From Blattabacterium cuenoti (GTDB lineage: Bacteria > Bacteroidota > Bacteroidia > Flavobacteriales > Blattabacteriaceae): DNA of 64,000 nucleotides. The notes below the pieces were generated by a model. That model made no database searches, had not been told where the DNA came from, and saw nothing but the letters and a program-made list of their open reading frames with translations. Positions 40,859 through 50,172 of this stretch are shown in pieces. Made by a program: the position numbers and the translations under genes. Where the stretch lies: contig NZ_CP059182.1 in NCBI RefSeq assembly GCF_014251255.1, forward strand, positions 434,001-498,000. The letters are read 5' to 3'. Position 1 is the first letter of the stretch, and every line of letters starts with the position of its first letter.

Positions 40859-40931
40859 CACGGACGGTAAGAATCGAACTTACGACCTTCGGTTTTGGAG
40901 ACCGATGCTCTACCGACTGAGCTACATCCGT
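40859..40931 (-). tRNA. tRNA-Trp (CCA)
   Basis: 73-nt cloverleaf: acceptor ACGGATG/CGTCCGT, anticodon loop CTCCAAA giving CCA, T-loop TTCGATT. Discriminator G. Located between tuf and secE, as in most Bacteria with this cluster. Confidence 0.97.
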
Positions 40932-40965
40932 TTTAATTTTTTTTGTTTCTTTCTTTATTTATTAA

Positions 40966-42153
40966 TCAATCCATAAGTTGAACAACTTGTCCTGCTCCAA
41001 CAGTTTTCCCTCCTTCACGGATAGCAAAACGTAAATTTTCACTTAATGCAACAGGTTGATGTAATTCTACTTCCATAGAAACATTATCCCCTGGCATTAC
41101 CATTTCTACCCCCCCTGAGAGATGAATCTCTCCGGTGACATCTGTAGTTCTTAAATAAAACTGAGGTCTATATTTATTATGAAAAGGAGTATGTCTCCCT
41201 CCTTCTTCTTTTGTAAGAATATATACTTCTGATTTAAATTTCTTATGAGATTTTACAGATCCTGGTTTTCCTATTACCATTCCACGTCTAATATCTTTTT
41301 TTTCTATTCCACGTAATAATAATCCTACGTTATCTCCTGCTTGTCCTCTGTCTAAAATTTTTCGGAACATTTCTACTCCTGTTACTGTAGATGATAATTT
41401 ATTTTCTCCCATTCCTATAATTTCTACCAAATCTCCTGTATTAATAATTCCACACTCTATACGTCCTGTTGCTACAGTTCCTCTCCCAGTTATTGTAAAG
41501 ATATCTTCTACAGGCATTAAAAATGGTTTATCCATTTCACGAATAGGTTCTGGAATATATTCATCTAAAACCTTCATAAGATCTTGTATTTTTTCAACCC
41601 ATTTTTTTTCTCCATTCAAAGCGCCTAATGCAGAACCTTTCACAATAGGAATATTATCTCCATCATATTCATATTTAGAAAGTAATTCCCGGATTTCCAT
41701 TTCTACTAATTCCAATAATTCTGGATCATCTACTTGATCCACTTTATTCATAAAAACAACAATTTTAGGAACACCTACTTGACGTGCTAACAAAATATGT
41801 TCTCTTGTTTGAGGCATAGGTCCATCTGTTGCAGCAACTACCAAAATAGCCCCATCCATTTGAGCAGCTCCAGTTATCATATTTTTAACATAATCTGCAT
41901 GCCCAGGACAATCCACATGAGCATAATGTCTTTTAACTGTTTCATATTCTACATGAGAAGTATTAATCGTAATTCCTCTCGCTTTTTCTTCTGGAGCATT
42001 ATCAATTGCATCAAAACTTTTTTCTTCTGCTAATCCTATTTCTGATAAAACTTTAGTAATAGCAGCAGTCAAAGTTGTTTTTCCATGATCTACATGACCT
42101 GTTGTTCCTATATTTAAATGTGGTTTTTCCCGTTTAAATTTTTCTTTTGCCAT
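40966..42153 (-). CDS. tuf: elongation factor Tu
   Basis: 395 residues. G1 GHVDHGKTT near residue 19, G2 [15 protein letters not shown]3 [10 protein letters not shown]4 NKVDQVDD, then domains 2 and 3 through the closing GREG-like [18 protein letters not shown]. Delivers aminoacyl-tRNA. It is flanked by tRNA genes on both sides, presumably processed from a common transcript. Confidence 0.99.
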   Translation of the reverse strand: MAKEKFKREKPHLNIGTTGHVDHGKTTLTAAITKVLSEIGLAEEKSFDAIDNAPEEKARGITINTSHVEYETVKRHYAHVDCPGHADYVKNMITGAAQMDGAILVVAATDGPMPQTREHILLARQVGVPKIVVFMNKVDQVDDPELLELVEMEIRELLSKYEYDGDNIPIVKGSALGALNGEKKWVEKIQDLMKVLDEYIPEPIREMDKPFLMPVEDIFTITGRGTVATGRIECGIINTGDLVEIIGMGENKLSSTVTGVEMFRKILDRGQAGDNVGLLLRGIEKKDIRRGMVIGKPGSVKSHKKFKSEVYILTKEEGGRHTPFHNKYRPQFYLRTTDVTGEIHLSGGVEMVMPGDNVSMEVELHQPVALSENLRFAIREGGKTVGAGQVVQLMD

Positions 42154-42192
42154 GATGAATAAAAATTTCTAAAATTAAAATTATAAAAAAAA

Positions 42193-42264
42193 AGCCAATG
42201 GCGGGAATTGAACCCGTGACCTCTTCCTTACCAAGGAAGTGCTCTTCCACTGAGCTACATTGGC
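42193..42264 (-). tRNA. tRNA-Thr (GGU)
   Basis: 72 nt: acceptor GCCAATG/CATTGGC, anticodon stem CTTCC/GGAAG, loop TTGGTAA giving GGU, T-loop TTCAATT. Fourth tRNA of the cluster, 39 bp before tuf. Confidence 0.97.
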
Positions 42265-42304
42265 CATTTATTTTTTGATCACTACACACTAATTAACTTC
42301 ATTG

Positions 42305-42379
42305 AGCGGAAGACGGGATTCGAACCCGCGACATTCAACTTGGAAGGCTGATGCTCTAAACCAACTGAGCTACTTCCGC
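42305..42379 (-). tRNA. tRNA-Gly (UCC)
   Basis: 75 nt: acceptor GCGGAAG/CTTCCGC, anticodon loop CTTCCAA giving UCC, T-loop TTCGAAT. The anticodon stem contains a G-U pair. Confidence 0.96.
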
Positions 42380-42436
42380 TTTTTTTTTGATGATGTTATT
42401 AGGATCCCAATGGGCCTATAAATTTATATTATATGA

Positions 42437-42520
42437 TGGGGAGAGCAGGATTCGAACCTGCGAAGGCAAAGCCAACAGATTTACAGTCTATCCTCGTTAA
42501 CCAAACTTGAGTATCTCCCC
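42437..42520 (-). tRNA. tRNA-Tyr (GUA)
   Basis: 84 nt, class II with a long variable arm. Acceptor GGGGAGA/TCTCCCC, anticodon loop CTGTAAA giving GUA, T-loop TTCGAAT. Only 3 bp from the upstream tRNA-Thr. Confidence 0.96.
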
Positions 42521-42523
42521 AAA

Positions 42524-42597
42524 AGCCGGTAGAGGGATTCGAACCCACGCCCCCGAGATTACAAATCACGTGCTCTTACCATCTGAGCTACACCGGC
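42524..42597 (-). tRNA. tRNA-Thr (UGU)
   Basis: 74 nt: acceptor GCCGGTG/TACCGGC, loop TTTGTAA giving UGU, T-loop TTCGAAT. The anticodon stem (CGTGA with TCTCG) has a U-U mismatch at the middle pair. First gene transcribed in the tRNA-tuf unit. Confidence 0.94.
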
Positions 42598-42653
42598 AAA
42601 CAAATTTCTGTATAAGAACTGTTAATTCACTAACAATGGAAATCAGGTTGATA

Positions 42654-42683
42654 CAAATCTATAGAGATTTTTATAAATCTCAA
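42654..42683 (-). promoter_or_regulatory. housekeeping promoter of the tRNA-tuf-rpl-rpo cluster
   Basis: On the minus strand TTG (42683-42681), 19-nt spacer, TAGATTTG (42661-42654): a perfect TTG-N19-TAnnTTTG element, about 57 bp before tRNA-Thr. A start near 42648 is expected. The spacer contains a 7-bp inverted repeat (GAGATTT/AAATCTC, 42664-42681), also just downstream of the lspA stop. Confidence 0.72.
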
Positions 42684-42697
42684 AAAAATAATAAATT

Positions 42698-43348
42698 TCA
42701 AAAAATTTTTATATTTCTAATTTTATTATTGAATATTAACAATAAAACAAAACCAAAGAATATCACAAAATCTGAAAAATTAAAAACTGGTTTAAAAAAT
42801 TGAAAATTATATCCACCAAAAAATGGAATCCAATTTGGGATATTAGTATCTATTATAGGAAAATAAAAAACATCAACGACACATCCTTCCATAAAAGAAG
42901 CATAACCTTTTCCTCCATAAAAAAAAGAACTATTAATCTTAGATATTCCAGAATAAGGAATCCATTTATGAGATGTTTTATGACAGATTGTTCCTGTATC
43001 AAATAACAAACCATATAAAGCACTATCCAAAAAATTTCCTATTGCTCCTGAAAGAATCAAACTAGTGGGAAAAATTAAAAAATTGGAAGATTTTTTTTTC
43101 ATATTTTTATAAAGAAAAATGGAAATAAAAAATATTAATAAAAAACGAGAAATACTTAAAAATATTTTCCCATAATACCCAGGAGCAAGAAAAAAGCCAT
43201 AAGCCATTCCAGGATTTTCTACTAAAAAAATCCAAAAGAAAGAAAAGATAGAAACTCTACCTCCCAACTCAAGATGAGTTTTTATATAAATTTTTAAAAA
43301 TTGATCTATTAATAAAATAGAACAAATAATTAAAACAATTTTTTTCAA
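42698..43348 (-). CDS. lspA: lipoprotein signal peptidase II
   Basis: 216 residues with four membrane helices. Catalytic Asp pair in SGAIGNFLDS near residue 108 and FNFSDFVIF near 192; N-terminal SILLIDQFLKIYIK and ENPGMAYGF (usual N-x-G-x-A-F/Y) match. Cuts prolipoproteins such as BamD, LptE and the lipoprotein at 51917. A longer periplasmic loop (about 115-180) than E. coli, as in Bacteroidota. Starts 3 bp after the dksA-like gene. Confidence 0.95.
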   Translation of the reverse strand: MKKIVLIICSILLIDQFLKIYIKTHLELGGRVSIFSFFWIFLVENPGMAYGFFLAPGYYGKIFLSISRFLLIFFISIFLYKNMKKKSSNFLIFPTSLILSGAIGNFLDSALYGLLFDTGTICHKTSHKWIPYSGISKINSSFFYGGKGYASFMEGCVVDVFYFPIIDTNIPNWIPFFGGYNFQFFKPVFNFSDFVIFFGFVLLLIFNNKIRNIKIF

Positions 43349-43351
43349 AAA

Positions 43352-43759
43352 TCAAAAATTTTTTTTACTTTCTTCTACTTGTCTTTTTCCTTCAATACTC
43401 AAAGTAGTATGAGGAACAGCTATAAGACGTTCTTTAGGAATCAATTTTTTTGTTACACGACAAATTCCATAATCTTTATTAGATACTCTAATTAAAGCAG
43501 AATTTAAACTTTGTATAAATTTTTGTAAATGTTCCATAATCTGAGCATTTTGTTCTTTACTTAGCGTTTCTGATCCTTCTTCAAAAGCTTTAAATGTAGG
43601 ATAAGTATCATCTGTTCCATTATTATTTTGATCATTAGAAAATGACTCTTTTAACAGAGCTAAATTTTTTTTAGCTTTTTCTAATTTTTCAATTATCAGT
43701 TGACGAAACTCTTTTCTTTCTTTCATAGAATAATATCGTTTTCTTACTTTCTCTTCCAT
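43352..43759 (-). CDS. DksA/TraR-family RNA polymerase-binding protein lacking the zinc cysteines
   Basis: 135 residues: an N-terminal helical hairpin (about 10-80) and the C-terminal DYGICRVTKKLIPKERLIAVPHTTLSIEGK block of Bacteroidota DksA-like proteins. Only one Cys remains of the four zinc ligands in E. coli DksA. Likely binds the polymerase secondary channel. It is placed between ileS and lspA as in Flavobacteria, with 11 and 3 bp gaps. Confidence 0.88.
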   Translation of the reverse strand: MEEKVRKRYYSMKERKEFRQLIIEKLEKAKKNLALLKESFSNDQNNNGTDDTYPTFKAFEEGSETLSKEQNAQIMEHLQKFIQSLNSALIRVSNKDYGICRVTKKLIPKERLIAVPHTTLSIEGKRQVEESKKNF

Positions 43760-43770
43760 TTTATAATATT

Positions 43771-46700
43771 TTAGGATTTTTGAGTCAGTAGATAGATTGA
43801 ATTCTTTTCAAAAAATACTCTAGTTCCTTTTTTTTCTATATTTTTTTCTAAAAAAATATCTAAAGCAAGAGTTTCTTGACAGATATAATCTTTATTTTTA
43901 TGGATAACCAATTGTATTTCTTTATTAGCATTTATGTATACAAATATTTTTTCTATTACATTATAGTTACACTTTTTTCTTAATTTTTGTATATTTCTAA
44001 TTAATTCTCTTACAAAACCTTCCTCCCAAAGAGGCTTAGTTATATTTAAATCCAAAGCAATTGTCAATTGCCCCTCAAAAAGAACAGACCAATTTTTTAC
44101 AAATTCAGTTGTAATTATTACATCTTGTAATGAAAGCACAATTTTTTTTTCTTCAATAAAAAAAATATATTTTTTATTAACTTCTATTCTTTCAATATCT
44201 TTTTGAGTAAATTTTTTAATGATATTAGAAATAATTTTAGTTTTATTTCCAAATTTAGGCCCCAAATTTTTATAATTTGGTTTAATATGTTTAATAACTT
44301 CCAAAGATTTATAAGACGTAGGAAATTCAACTTCTTTGACGTTAACTTCTTGTTTAAGAATTTCTAAAACTTTTTGTAATTCATTAGTTCTTTCTTCAGA
44401 AAGAAAAACAAGTAATTTTTGAAGAGGTTGACGAATTTTTATTCCACTTTTTTTCCTAATAGAAAAAACCATAGTTGTAATTTTTTGAACTAAAAACATT
44501 TGATTTTCTAGTTCTTTATTTACAAAATGTGAATTATACTTTGGAAAAAATGTTAAATGAACACTTTCAAAATTTTCTCTATTTGTAATAGAATTTAGAT
44601 CTATGTATAATTTTTCTGAAAAAAATGGAACAATAGGTGAAATTAATTTAGCTATTGTGATCAAACATTGGTAAAGTATTTGATAGGCAGATATTTTATT
44701 TTTAGTATATTTTTCTTTCCAAAATCTTCTACGACATAATCTAATATACCAATTACTTAATTGATCTAAAACAAAAGATGAAATAAAGCGAGCAGCTTTG
44801 GTAGGATTATAATTTTCATAAGATTGATCTACAATATTAATCAAGGTATTCAATTCAGAAAGAATCCAAAAATCTAATTCTGTATAATTTTCTAAAGAAC
44901 AATCTTCTTCTTTATAAGAAAATCCATCAATATTAGCATATAAAACAAAAAAAGAATAAATATTATGAATCGTTCCAAAAAATTTATTGATTATTGTACG
45001 AATTTCTTTTACATTAAATTTTAAATTATCCCAAGGTTCAGAATTAAATATAATATACCAACGAATGGCATCAGATCCATAATTCTCTATTAAATCAAAA
45101 GGATTTATAGTATTCCCTTTACTCTTGGACATTTTATGACCTTTTTCATCTAGAACTAAACCAGTGGATATAACATTCTTATAGACTATAGAATTTAAAA
45201 ACATACACCCAATAGTATGTAAAGTAAAAAACCATCCTCTTGTTTGATCAATTCCTTCGACAATGATATCTGCAGGAAAAAACAAATTTTTATCTATATA
45301 TTCTTTATTTTCAAATGGATAATGAAATTGAGCATATGGCATAGATCCAGAATCAAACCATACATCTATTAAATCCGGTTCTCTTTTCATTGGAGTTCCT
45401 TTACTAGAAACTAATACAACCTCATCTAAAATATGTTTGTGTAAATTTATTTTTTCGTAATTTTCATCACTCAGATCGTCCAATATAAAGTTTTCAAATA
45501 CATTGTGTGACATAAATCCACATCGAACAGATTTTTGAATTTCAAGATATAATTCTTTAATTGATCCTATTACAATTTCTTCCTCTCCATTTTTTGTTCT
45601 CCAAATAGGTAAAGGAGTCCCCCAATATCTAGAACGTGATAAATTCCAATCTTTTATATTTTCCAACCAAGAATCAAAACGTTTTTTTGTTGATTTAGGA
45701 TACCAATTAATTCCTTTATTCAAAAAAATCATTTCTTCTTTTACTTTCGTCGTTTTAATAAACCATGAATCTAAAGGATAATAAAGAATAGGTTTTTCTG
45801 TTCTCCAACAATGTGGATAGAAATGAGTATGCATTTCTACTTTAAAAACTTTCTTTTCCTTTTCAAGAAAAGAAACTATTTCTCTATCTACTGAGAATGA
45901 TCGTAAATTATTTGAATTATTTTTTTCTTTTTGAAAATCATCTTTAACATATCTTTCCCCAAATCCATAGGGAGAATTTTTTAAAAACTTTCCTTGTAAA
46001 TCAACTAAAGGAACAGGAATATTTTCTTGATTCAAAATTAACATAGATGGAATCTCGTATTTTTTAGCTACTGTGAAATCATCTATTCCAAATGTAGGAG
46101 CAATATGAACAATTCCGGTTCCTTCATTTGTATTCACAAAATCCGCTTCTATCACTTGAAAAGCATTTTCTTCTTTTTGATAAGGTTGAAACCAAGGTAA
46201 CAATTGTTCATATCTACTTTTAAAGAGTTCTTTTCCTTTAAATCTACTCGCTATAAAGTAAGGAATTCTTTTTCTTTTACAGAAACTATTATTGTTTTTT
46301 TCAAAAACTGTATCTAATTCAAAAATATTAGAAACAGAATAAAATCTGTCTATTGATAATATTTTATTAATTAATTTCTCAGAAAAAATGATATTTTCTT
46401 TAGAAAAGATATAATAATATGGATTATAAGTTATAACTAAAACATAATCTATATTATATCCAACAGCTAATGCTGTATTAGATGGAAGAGTCCAAGGAGT
46501 CGTCGTCCAAGATATTAAATATATATCTCCTGGAATTTTTTGAATTTTTTCTGGTAAAGTCTTTTTCCTAGTTTTAAATTTTAAAATAGGTGCTATCTGT
46601 TTTACTTTTTTATAGGAACCTGGAAAATTCAATTCATGATAACTTAATCCTGTTCCAGCTGCAGGAGAATATGGTTGAATTGTATAACCTTTATACAGAA

Positions 46701-47220
46701 TTTTTTTTTGATATAATTTTTTGATTAACCACCATACACTTTCTATATATTTTGTATTGTATGTTATAAATGAATTTTCCATGTCGACCCAATATCCTAT
46801 TTGTTTCGTAAATTGGATCCACTTTTTCAAAGATTTTTTCACAAAACATTTACAAACATTATTGTACTCTTCTATACTTATTTTTTTTCCTATATCTTTT
46901 TTAGTAATCCCTATTTTTTTTTCTACATTAAGTTCTACAGGAAGTCCATGTGCATCCCAACCTGCTTTTCTTATCACTTTTTTTCCTTTCATAGTGTGAT
47001 ATCTACAAAAAATATCTTTGATAGTTCTAGCGACTACATGGTGTATTCCAGGATTCCCATTTAAAGAAGGAGGTCCTTCATATAAGACATAGCATTTTTT
47101 AGAATTCTTTCGATATTGAAAACTTTTTTTAAAAATGTTATGTGTTTTCCAATATTGATTGATTTCTATAGTAATTTTTTTGAGATCTAGTTTTTTATAT
47201 TCTCTAAATATTTTTGACAT
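43771..47220 (-). CDS. ileS: isoleucyl-tRNA synthetase
   Basis: 1149 residues, class Ia. HIGH region GPPSLNGNPGIHHVVART near residue 50, editing (CP1) domain with TTPWTLPSNTALAVG near 245, KMSKS in GHKMSKSKGN near 695, anticodon-binding domain WILSELNTLINIVDQSYENYNPTKAARFISSFV near 780. Divergent from mutS across 95 bp. Heads the ileS-dksA-lspA unit. Complete and without frameshift. Confidence 0.98.
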   Translation of the reverse strand: MSKIFREYKKLDLKKITIEINQYWKTHNIFKKSFQYRKNSKKCYVLYEGPPSLNGNPGIHHVVARTIKDIFCRYHTMKGKKVIRKAGWDAHGLPVELNVEKKIGITKKDIGKKISIEEYNNVCKCFVKKSLKKWIQFTKQIGYWVDMENSFITYNTKYIESVWWLIKKLYQKKILYKGYTIQPYSPAAGTGLSYHELNFPGSYKKVKQIAPILKFKTRKKTLPEKIQKIPGDIYLISWTTTPWTLPSNTALAVGYNIDYVLVITYNPYYYIFSKENIIFSEKLINKILSIDRFYSVSNIFELDTVFEKNNNSFCKRKRIPYFIASRFKGKELFKSRYEQLLPWFQPYQKEENAFQVIEADFVNTNEGTGIVHIAPTFGIDDFTVAKKYEIPSMLILNQENIPVPLVDLQGKFLKNSPYGFGERYVKDDFQKEKNNSNNLRSFSVDREIVSFLEKEKKVFKVEMHTHFYPHCWRTEKPILYYPLDSWFIKTTKVKEEMIFLNKGINWYPKSTKKRFDSWLENIKDWNLSRSRYWGTPLPIWRTKNGEEEIVIGSIKELYLEIQKSVRCGFMSHNVFENFILDDLSDENYEKINLHKHILDEVVLVSSKGTPMKREPDLIDVWFDSGSMPYAQFHYPFENKEYIDKNLFFPADIIVEGIDQTRGWFFTLHTIGCMFLNSIVYKNVISTGLVLDEKGHKMSKSKGNTINPFDLIENYGSDAIRWYIIFNSEPWDNLKFNVKEIRTIINKFFGTIHNIYSFFVLYANIDGFSYKEEDCSLENYTELDFWILSELNTLINIVDQSYENYNPTKAARFISSFVLDQLSNWYIRLCRRRFWKEKYTKNKISAYQILYQCLITIAKLISPIVPFFSEKLYIDLNSITNRENFESVHLTFFPKYNSHFVNKELENQMFLVQKITTMVFSIRKKSGIKIRQPLQKLLVFLSEERTNELQKVLEILKQEVNVKEVEFPTSYKSLEVIKHIKPNYKNLGPKFGNKTKIISNIIKKFTQKDIERIEVNKKYIFFIEEKKIVLSLQDVIITTEFVKNWSVLFEGQLTIALDLNITKPLWEEGFVRELIRNIQKLRKKCNYNVIEKIFVYINANKEIQLVIHKNKDYICQETLALDIFLEKNIEKKGTRVFFEKNSIYLLTQKS

Positions 47221-47315
47221 GATAAATAATAATTAAAAAAACAAGGATTTTATCGTCATTAAAATATAATTTAAACTTTAACAAAGTAAAAGAATATCCT
47301 ATTAATTAATATTTT

Positions 47316-49880
47316 ATGAATAAAAACAAAAATTCTTTTTCTGAAGAAACTCCACTAATTAAACAATATAATAATATAAAAGCTAAATATACAGAAGACA
47401 CTATTCTATTATTTCAAGTTGGAGATTTTTATGAAACTTTCGGAAAAGATGCTATCAAATGTTCCAAAATATTAAATATTGTTTTAACCAAACGATCAAA
47501 TATTCCCTTAGCAGGATTTCCCTATCATTCTTTAAATAATCATTTGCCAAAATTAATCCAGTCAGGACATCGTGTTGCTATTTGTGATCAACTAGAGGAA
47601 CCTAAAAAAGGAAAAAACATTGTAAAAAGAGGAGTCATAGAATTAGTGACTCCAGGAATAACTATAAACGAGAAGATTTTACAAACCAAATCTAATAATT
47701 TTTTAGCCTCTATTTACGTGGATAAAAAAAAATTAGGATTTAGTTTTTTAGACATTTCTACAGGAGAATTTTTTATAGCAGAAGATAATCAAAAAAATAT
47801 TTTGCAATATCTAAAACATTTTAATCCGAGTGAAATTCTTTTTCAAAGAAAAGAAAAAAAATTTTTTAATAGATTTTTAAAAGACAAATATTATACATTT
47901 TTTATGGAGGATTGGATATTCAACTATTCATTTGCATATGAAAAATTGATAACTCATTTTCAAACAAATTCTTTAAAAGGATTTGGAATAGATGATTTAA
48001 AATTAGGAATTATTGCTTCTGGAGTCATATTAAGTTATTTATATGATACTCAACATTATAAAATAAAACATATTTCCACTATACGAAGAATAAAAAAAGA
48101 AGAACATATGTGGATTGATGATTTCACCTTTAGAAATTTAGAAATATTTCGTTCTTTAAATAAAAAAGGAGTTTCTTTAATAGATATTATAGATAAAACA
48201 ATCACTCCTATGGGGAGTAGATTATTAAAACATTGGATTCTTCTTCCATTAAAAAATATACTACATATTCAAAAACGTCATAATATAGTACAAGAACTAT
48301 TTTCTAATCCCTATATTCATAAATATATAAAAAAAAAATTGAAAGAAATTTATGATATAGAACGAATGATTTCCAAAATAGCTATTGGAAAAATATCTCC
48401 TCGTGAACTAATAGCATTACATAAATCCTTAGCATCTATTGTTCAAATAGAACAAAAAGTTTCCTTTTATAAGGAAAAAAAAGAATTACAAAAACTTATA
48501 AAAGTTGTAAATTCTTTTCAAAACTGTAACTATATTTCTAAAAATATTATTCAAACAATACACTCCGATTCTCCTCAGAATATTGAAAAAGGAAATGTCA
48601 TTATGAAAGGTGTTTCTAAAGAATTGGATGAAATACGTCATCTTTATTCTTCTAAAAAAGAATATTTAGAAAAACTTTGTTCAATTGAACAATTGAATAC
48701 AGGAATACAAAATTTAAAAATTGGATATCACAATGTGATTGGATATTTTTTTGAAATAAGAAATTCTAAAAAACATAAAATCCCATCGTATTGGATACGG
48801 AAACAAACACTTTCTAACTCAGAAAGATACATTACAGAGGAATTAAAAAATTATGAATTTCAAATTTTAAATGCTGAACAGAAAATTTTATCTCTAGAAA
48901 AAGAAATATTTTATGATTTGATCAATCAAATTTTAAAATTTATAAAACCTTTACAAAAAAACGCCAGAATTGTTGCAAAATTAGATGTTTTATGTTCTTT
49001 TTCTACCGTTGCATTAGAAAACAATTATGTGAAACCAGAAATAAATCACTCTTTCAAATTGTGCATAAAAGAAGGAAGACATCCAGTTATTGAAAGACAA
49101 TTTCAATCCAAAACATCATATATTCCTAATGATATTATTCTAAATAAAAAAGATCAGCAAATTATGATAATAACGGGCCCAAATATGTCAGGAAAATCAG
49201 CTCTTTTACGTCAGACTGCAATTATTATATTAATGACACACATTGGAAGCTTTGTTCCTGCAACCTATGTAAAAATGGGATTAGTGGATAAAATATTCAG
49301 TAGAGTTGGAGCTTCAGACAACATTTCTTTAGGAGAATCTACTTTTATGGTAGAAATGAATGAAACTGCAAATATATTAAATAATCTTTCTAAAAGAAGT
49401 TTTCTTATTTTAGACGAAATAGGAAGGGGGACAAGTACTTACGATGGAATTTCAATAGCTTGGGCTATTATTGAATTTTTGCATGAAAATTCTTTTAGAC
49501 CTATTACCTTGTTTGCAACTCATTATCACGAGTTAAATAAAATGAGTTCTAATTTTAACAGAATTAAAAATTCTCATTTTTATGTAAAAAAAATTGATGA
49601 AGACATTATTTTTATGCGTAAACTAATTGATGGAGGAAGTGAACATAGTTTTGGAATTCATGTTGCTAAAATATCAGGAATGCCTATAAAAATTATTCAT
49701 AGAGCAAAAGAAGTATTAAAAAACAAAGAAAATTTATATAAAAATGATAATGATTCTCAACACAAAAAAAAATTAGAAAAAATAATTCATTTTTTAAAAA
49801 AAATAAATATTAATTATTTAACTCCTGTAGACGCTCTTGTAAAAATCAGTGAAATTAAAAATTTATTGGATAAGTTATAA
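47316..49880 (+). CDS. mutS: DNA mismatch recognition protein MutS
   Basis: 854 residues. Mismatch-binding Phe in LLFQVGDFYETFGKDA near residue 34, P-loop ITGPNMSGKSALLRQTA near 618, Walker B FLILDEIGRGTSTYDG, and FATHYHELNK. Full length, so mismatch recognition is probably functional; mutL is not in the window. Retention matters for a genome carrying long homopolymers and minisatellites. Confidence 0.98.
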   Translation: MNKNKNSFSEETPLIKQYNNIKAKYTEDTILLFQVGDFYETFGKDAIKCSKILNIVLTKRSNIPLAGFPYHSLNNHLPKLIQSGHRVAICDQLEEPKKGKNIVKRGVIELVTPGITINEKILQTKSNNFLASIYVDKKKLGFSFLDISTGEFFIAEDNQKNILQYLKHFNPSEILFQRKEKKFFNRFLKDKYYTFFMEDWIFNYSFAYEKLITHFQTNSLKGFGIDDLKLGIIASGVILSYLYDTQHYKIKHISTIRRIKKEEHMWIDDFTFRNLEIFRSLNKKGVSLIDIIDKTITPMGSRLLKHWILLPLKNILHIQKRHNIVQELFSNPYIHKYIKKKLKEIYDIERMISKIAIGKISPRELIALHKSLASIVQIEQKVSFYKEKKELQKLIKVVNSFQNCNYISKNIIQTIHSDSPQNIEKGNVIMKGVSKELDEIRHLYSSKKEYLEKLCSIEQLNTGIQNLKIGYHNVIGYFFEIRNSKKHKIPSYWIRKQTLSNSERYITEELKNYEFQILNAEQKILSLEKEIFYDLINQILKFIKPLQKNARIVAKLDVLCSFSTVALENNYVKPEINHSFKLCIKEGRHPVIERQFQSKTSYIPNDIILNKKDQQIMIITGPNMSGKSALLRQTAIIILMTHIGSFVPATYVKMGLVDKIFSRVGASDNISLGESTFMVEMNETANILNNLSKRSFLILDEIGRGTSTYDGISIAWAIIEFLHENSFRPITLFATHYHELNKMSSNFNRIKNSHFYVKKIDEDIIFMRKLIDGGSEHSFGIHVAKISGMPIKIIHRAKEVLKNKENLYKNDNDSQHKKKLEKIIHFLKKININYLTPVDALVKISEIKNLLDKL

Positions 49881-49883
49881 AAT

Positions 49884-49915
49884 TTGCGATATATATAAAA
49901 GTGTCTTTACCTTTG
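49884..49915 (+). promoter_or_regulatory. promoter for tRNA-Gly and tRNA-Leu
   Basis: TTG (49884-49886), 21-nt spacer, TACCTTTG (49908-49915) fits TTG-N(17-23)-TAnnTTTG. A start near 49922 lies about 49 bp before tRNA-Gly. Four bases after the mutS stop. Confidence 0.65.
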
Positions 49916-49970
49916 TCGAAGAACAGCATTTCATTTCATGTACGACTATAATTTTTTCATAAAAAAAAAT

Positions 49971-50043
49971 GCGAGAATAGCTCAGTTGGAAGAGCACGAT
50001 CTTGCCAAGATCGGGGTCGCGGGTTCAAGTCCCGTTTCTCGCT
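49971..50043 (+). tRNA. tRNA-Gly (GCC)
   Basis: 73 nt: acceptor GCGAGAA/TTCTCGC, anticodon stem CGATC/GATCG, loop TTGCCAA giving GCC, T-loop TTCAAGT. 25 bp before tRNA-Leu. Confidence 0.97.
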
Positions 50044-50067
50044 TTTTATTTTTTATAAAAAAAATAA

Positions 50068-50152
50068 ATCCGGGTGGTGGAATTGGTAGACACACAGGAC
50101 TTAAAATCCTGTGATCATTGTGATCGTACGGGTTCAAATCCCGTCCCGGGTA
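50068..50152 (+). tRNA. tRNA-Leu (UAA)
   Basis: 85 nt, class II: acceptor ATCCGGG/CCCGGGT (one U-G pair), anticodon loop CTTAAAA giving UAA, long variable arm (TGATCATTGTGATCGT), T-loop TTCAAAT. It reads UUA, the main Leu codon in this AT-rich genome, and is a MiaA/MiaB substrate type. Confidence 0.95.
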
Positions 50153-50172
50153 CTTGGTCCTTTTTTTATTAC

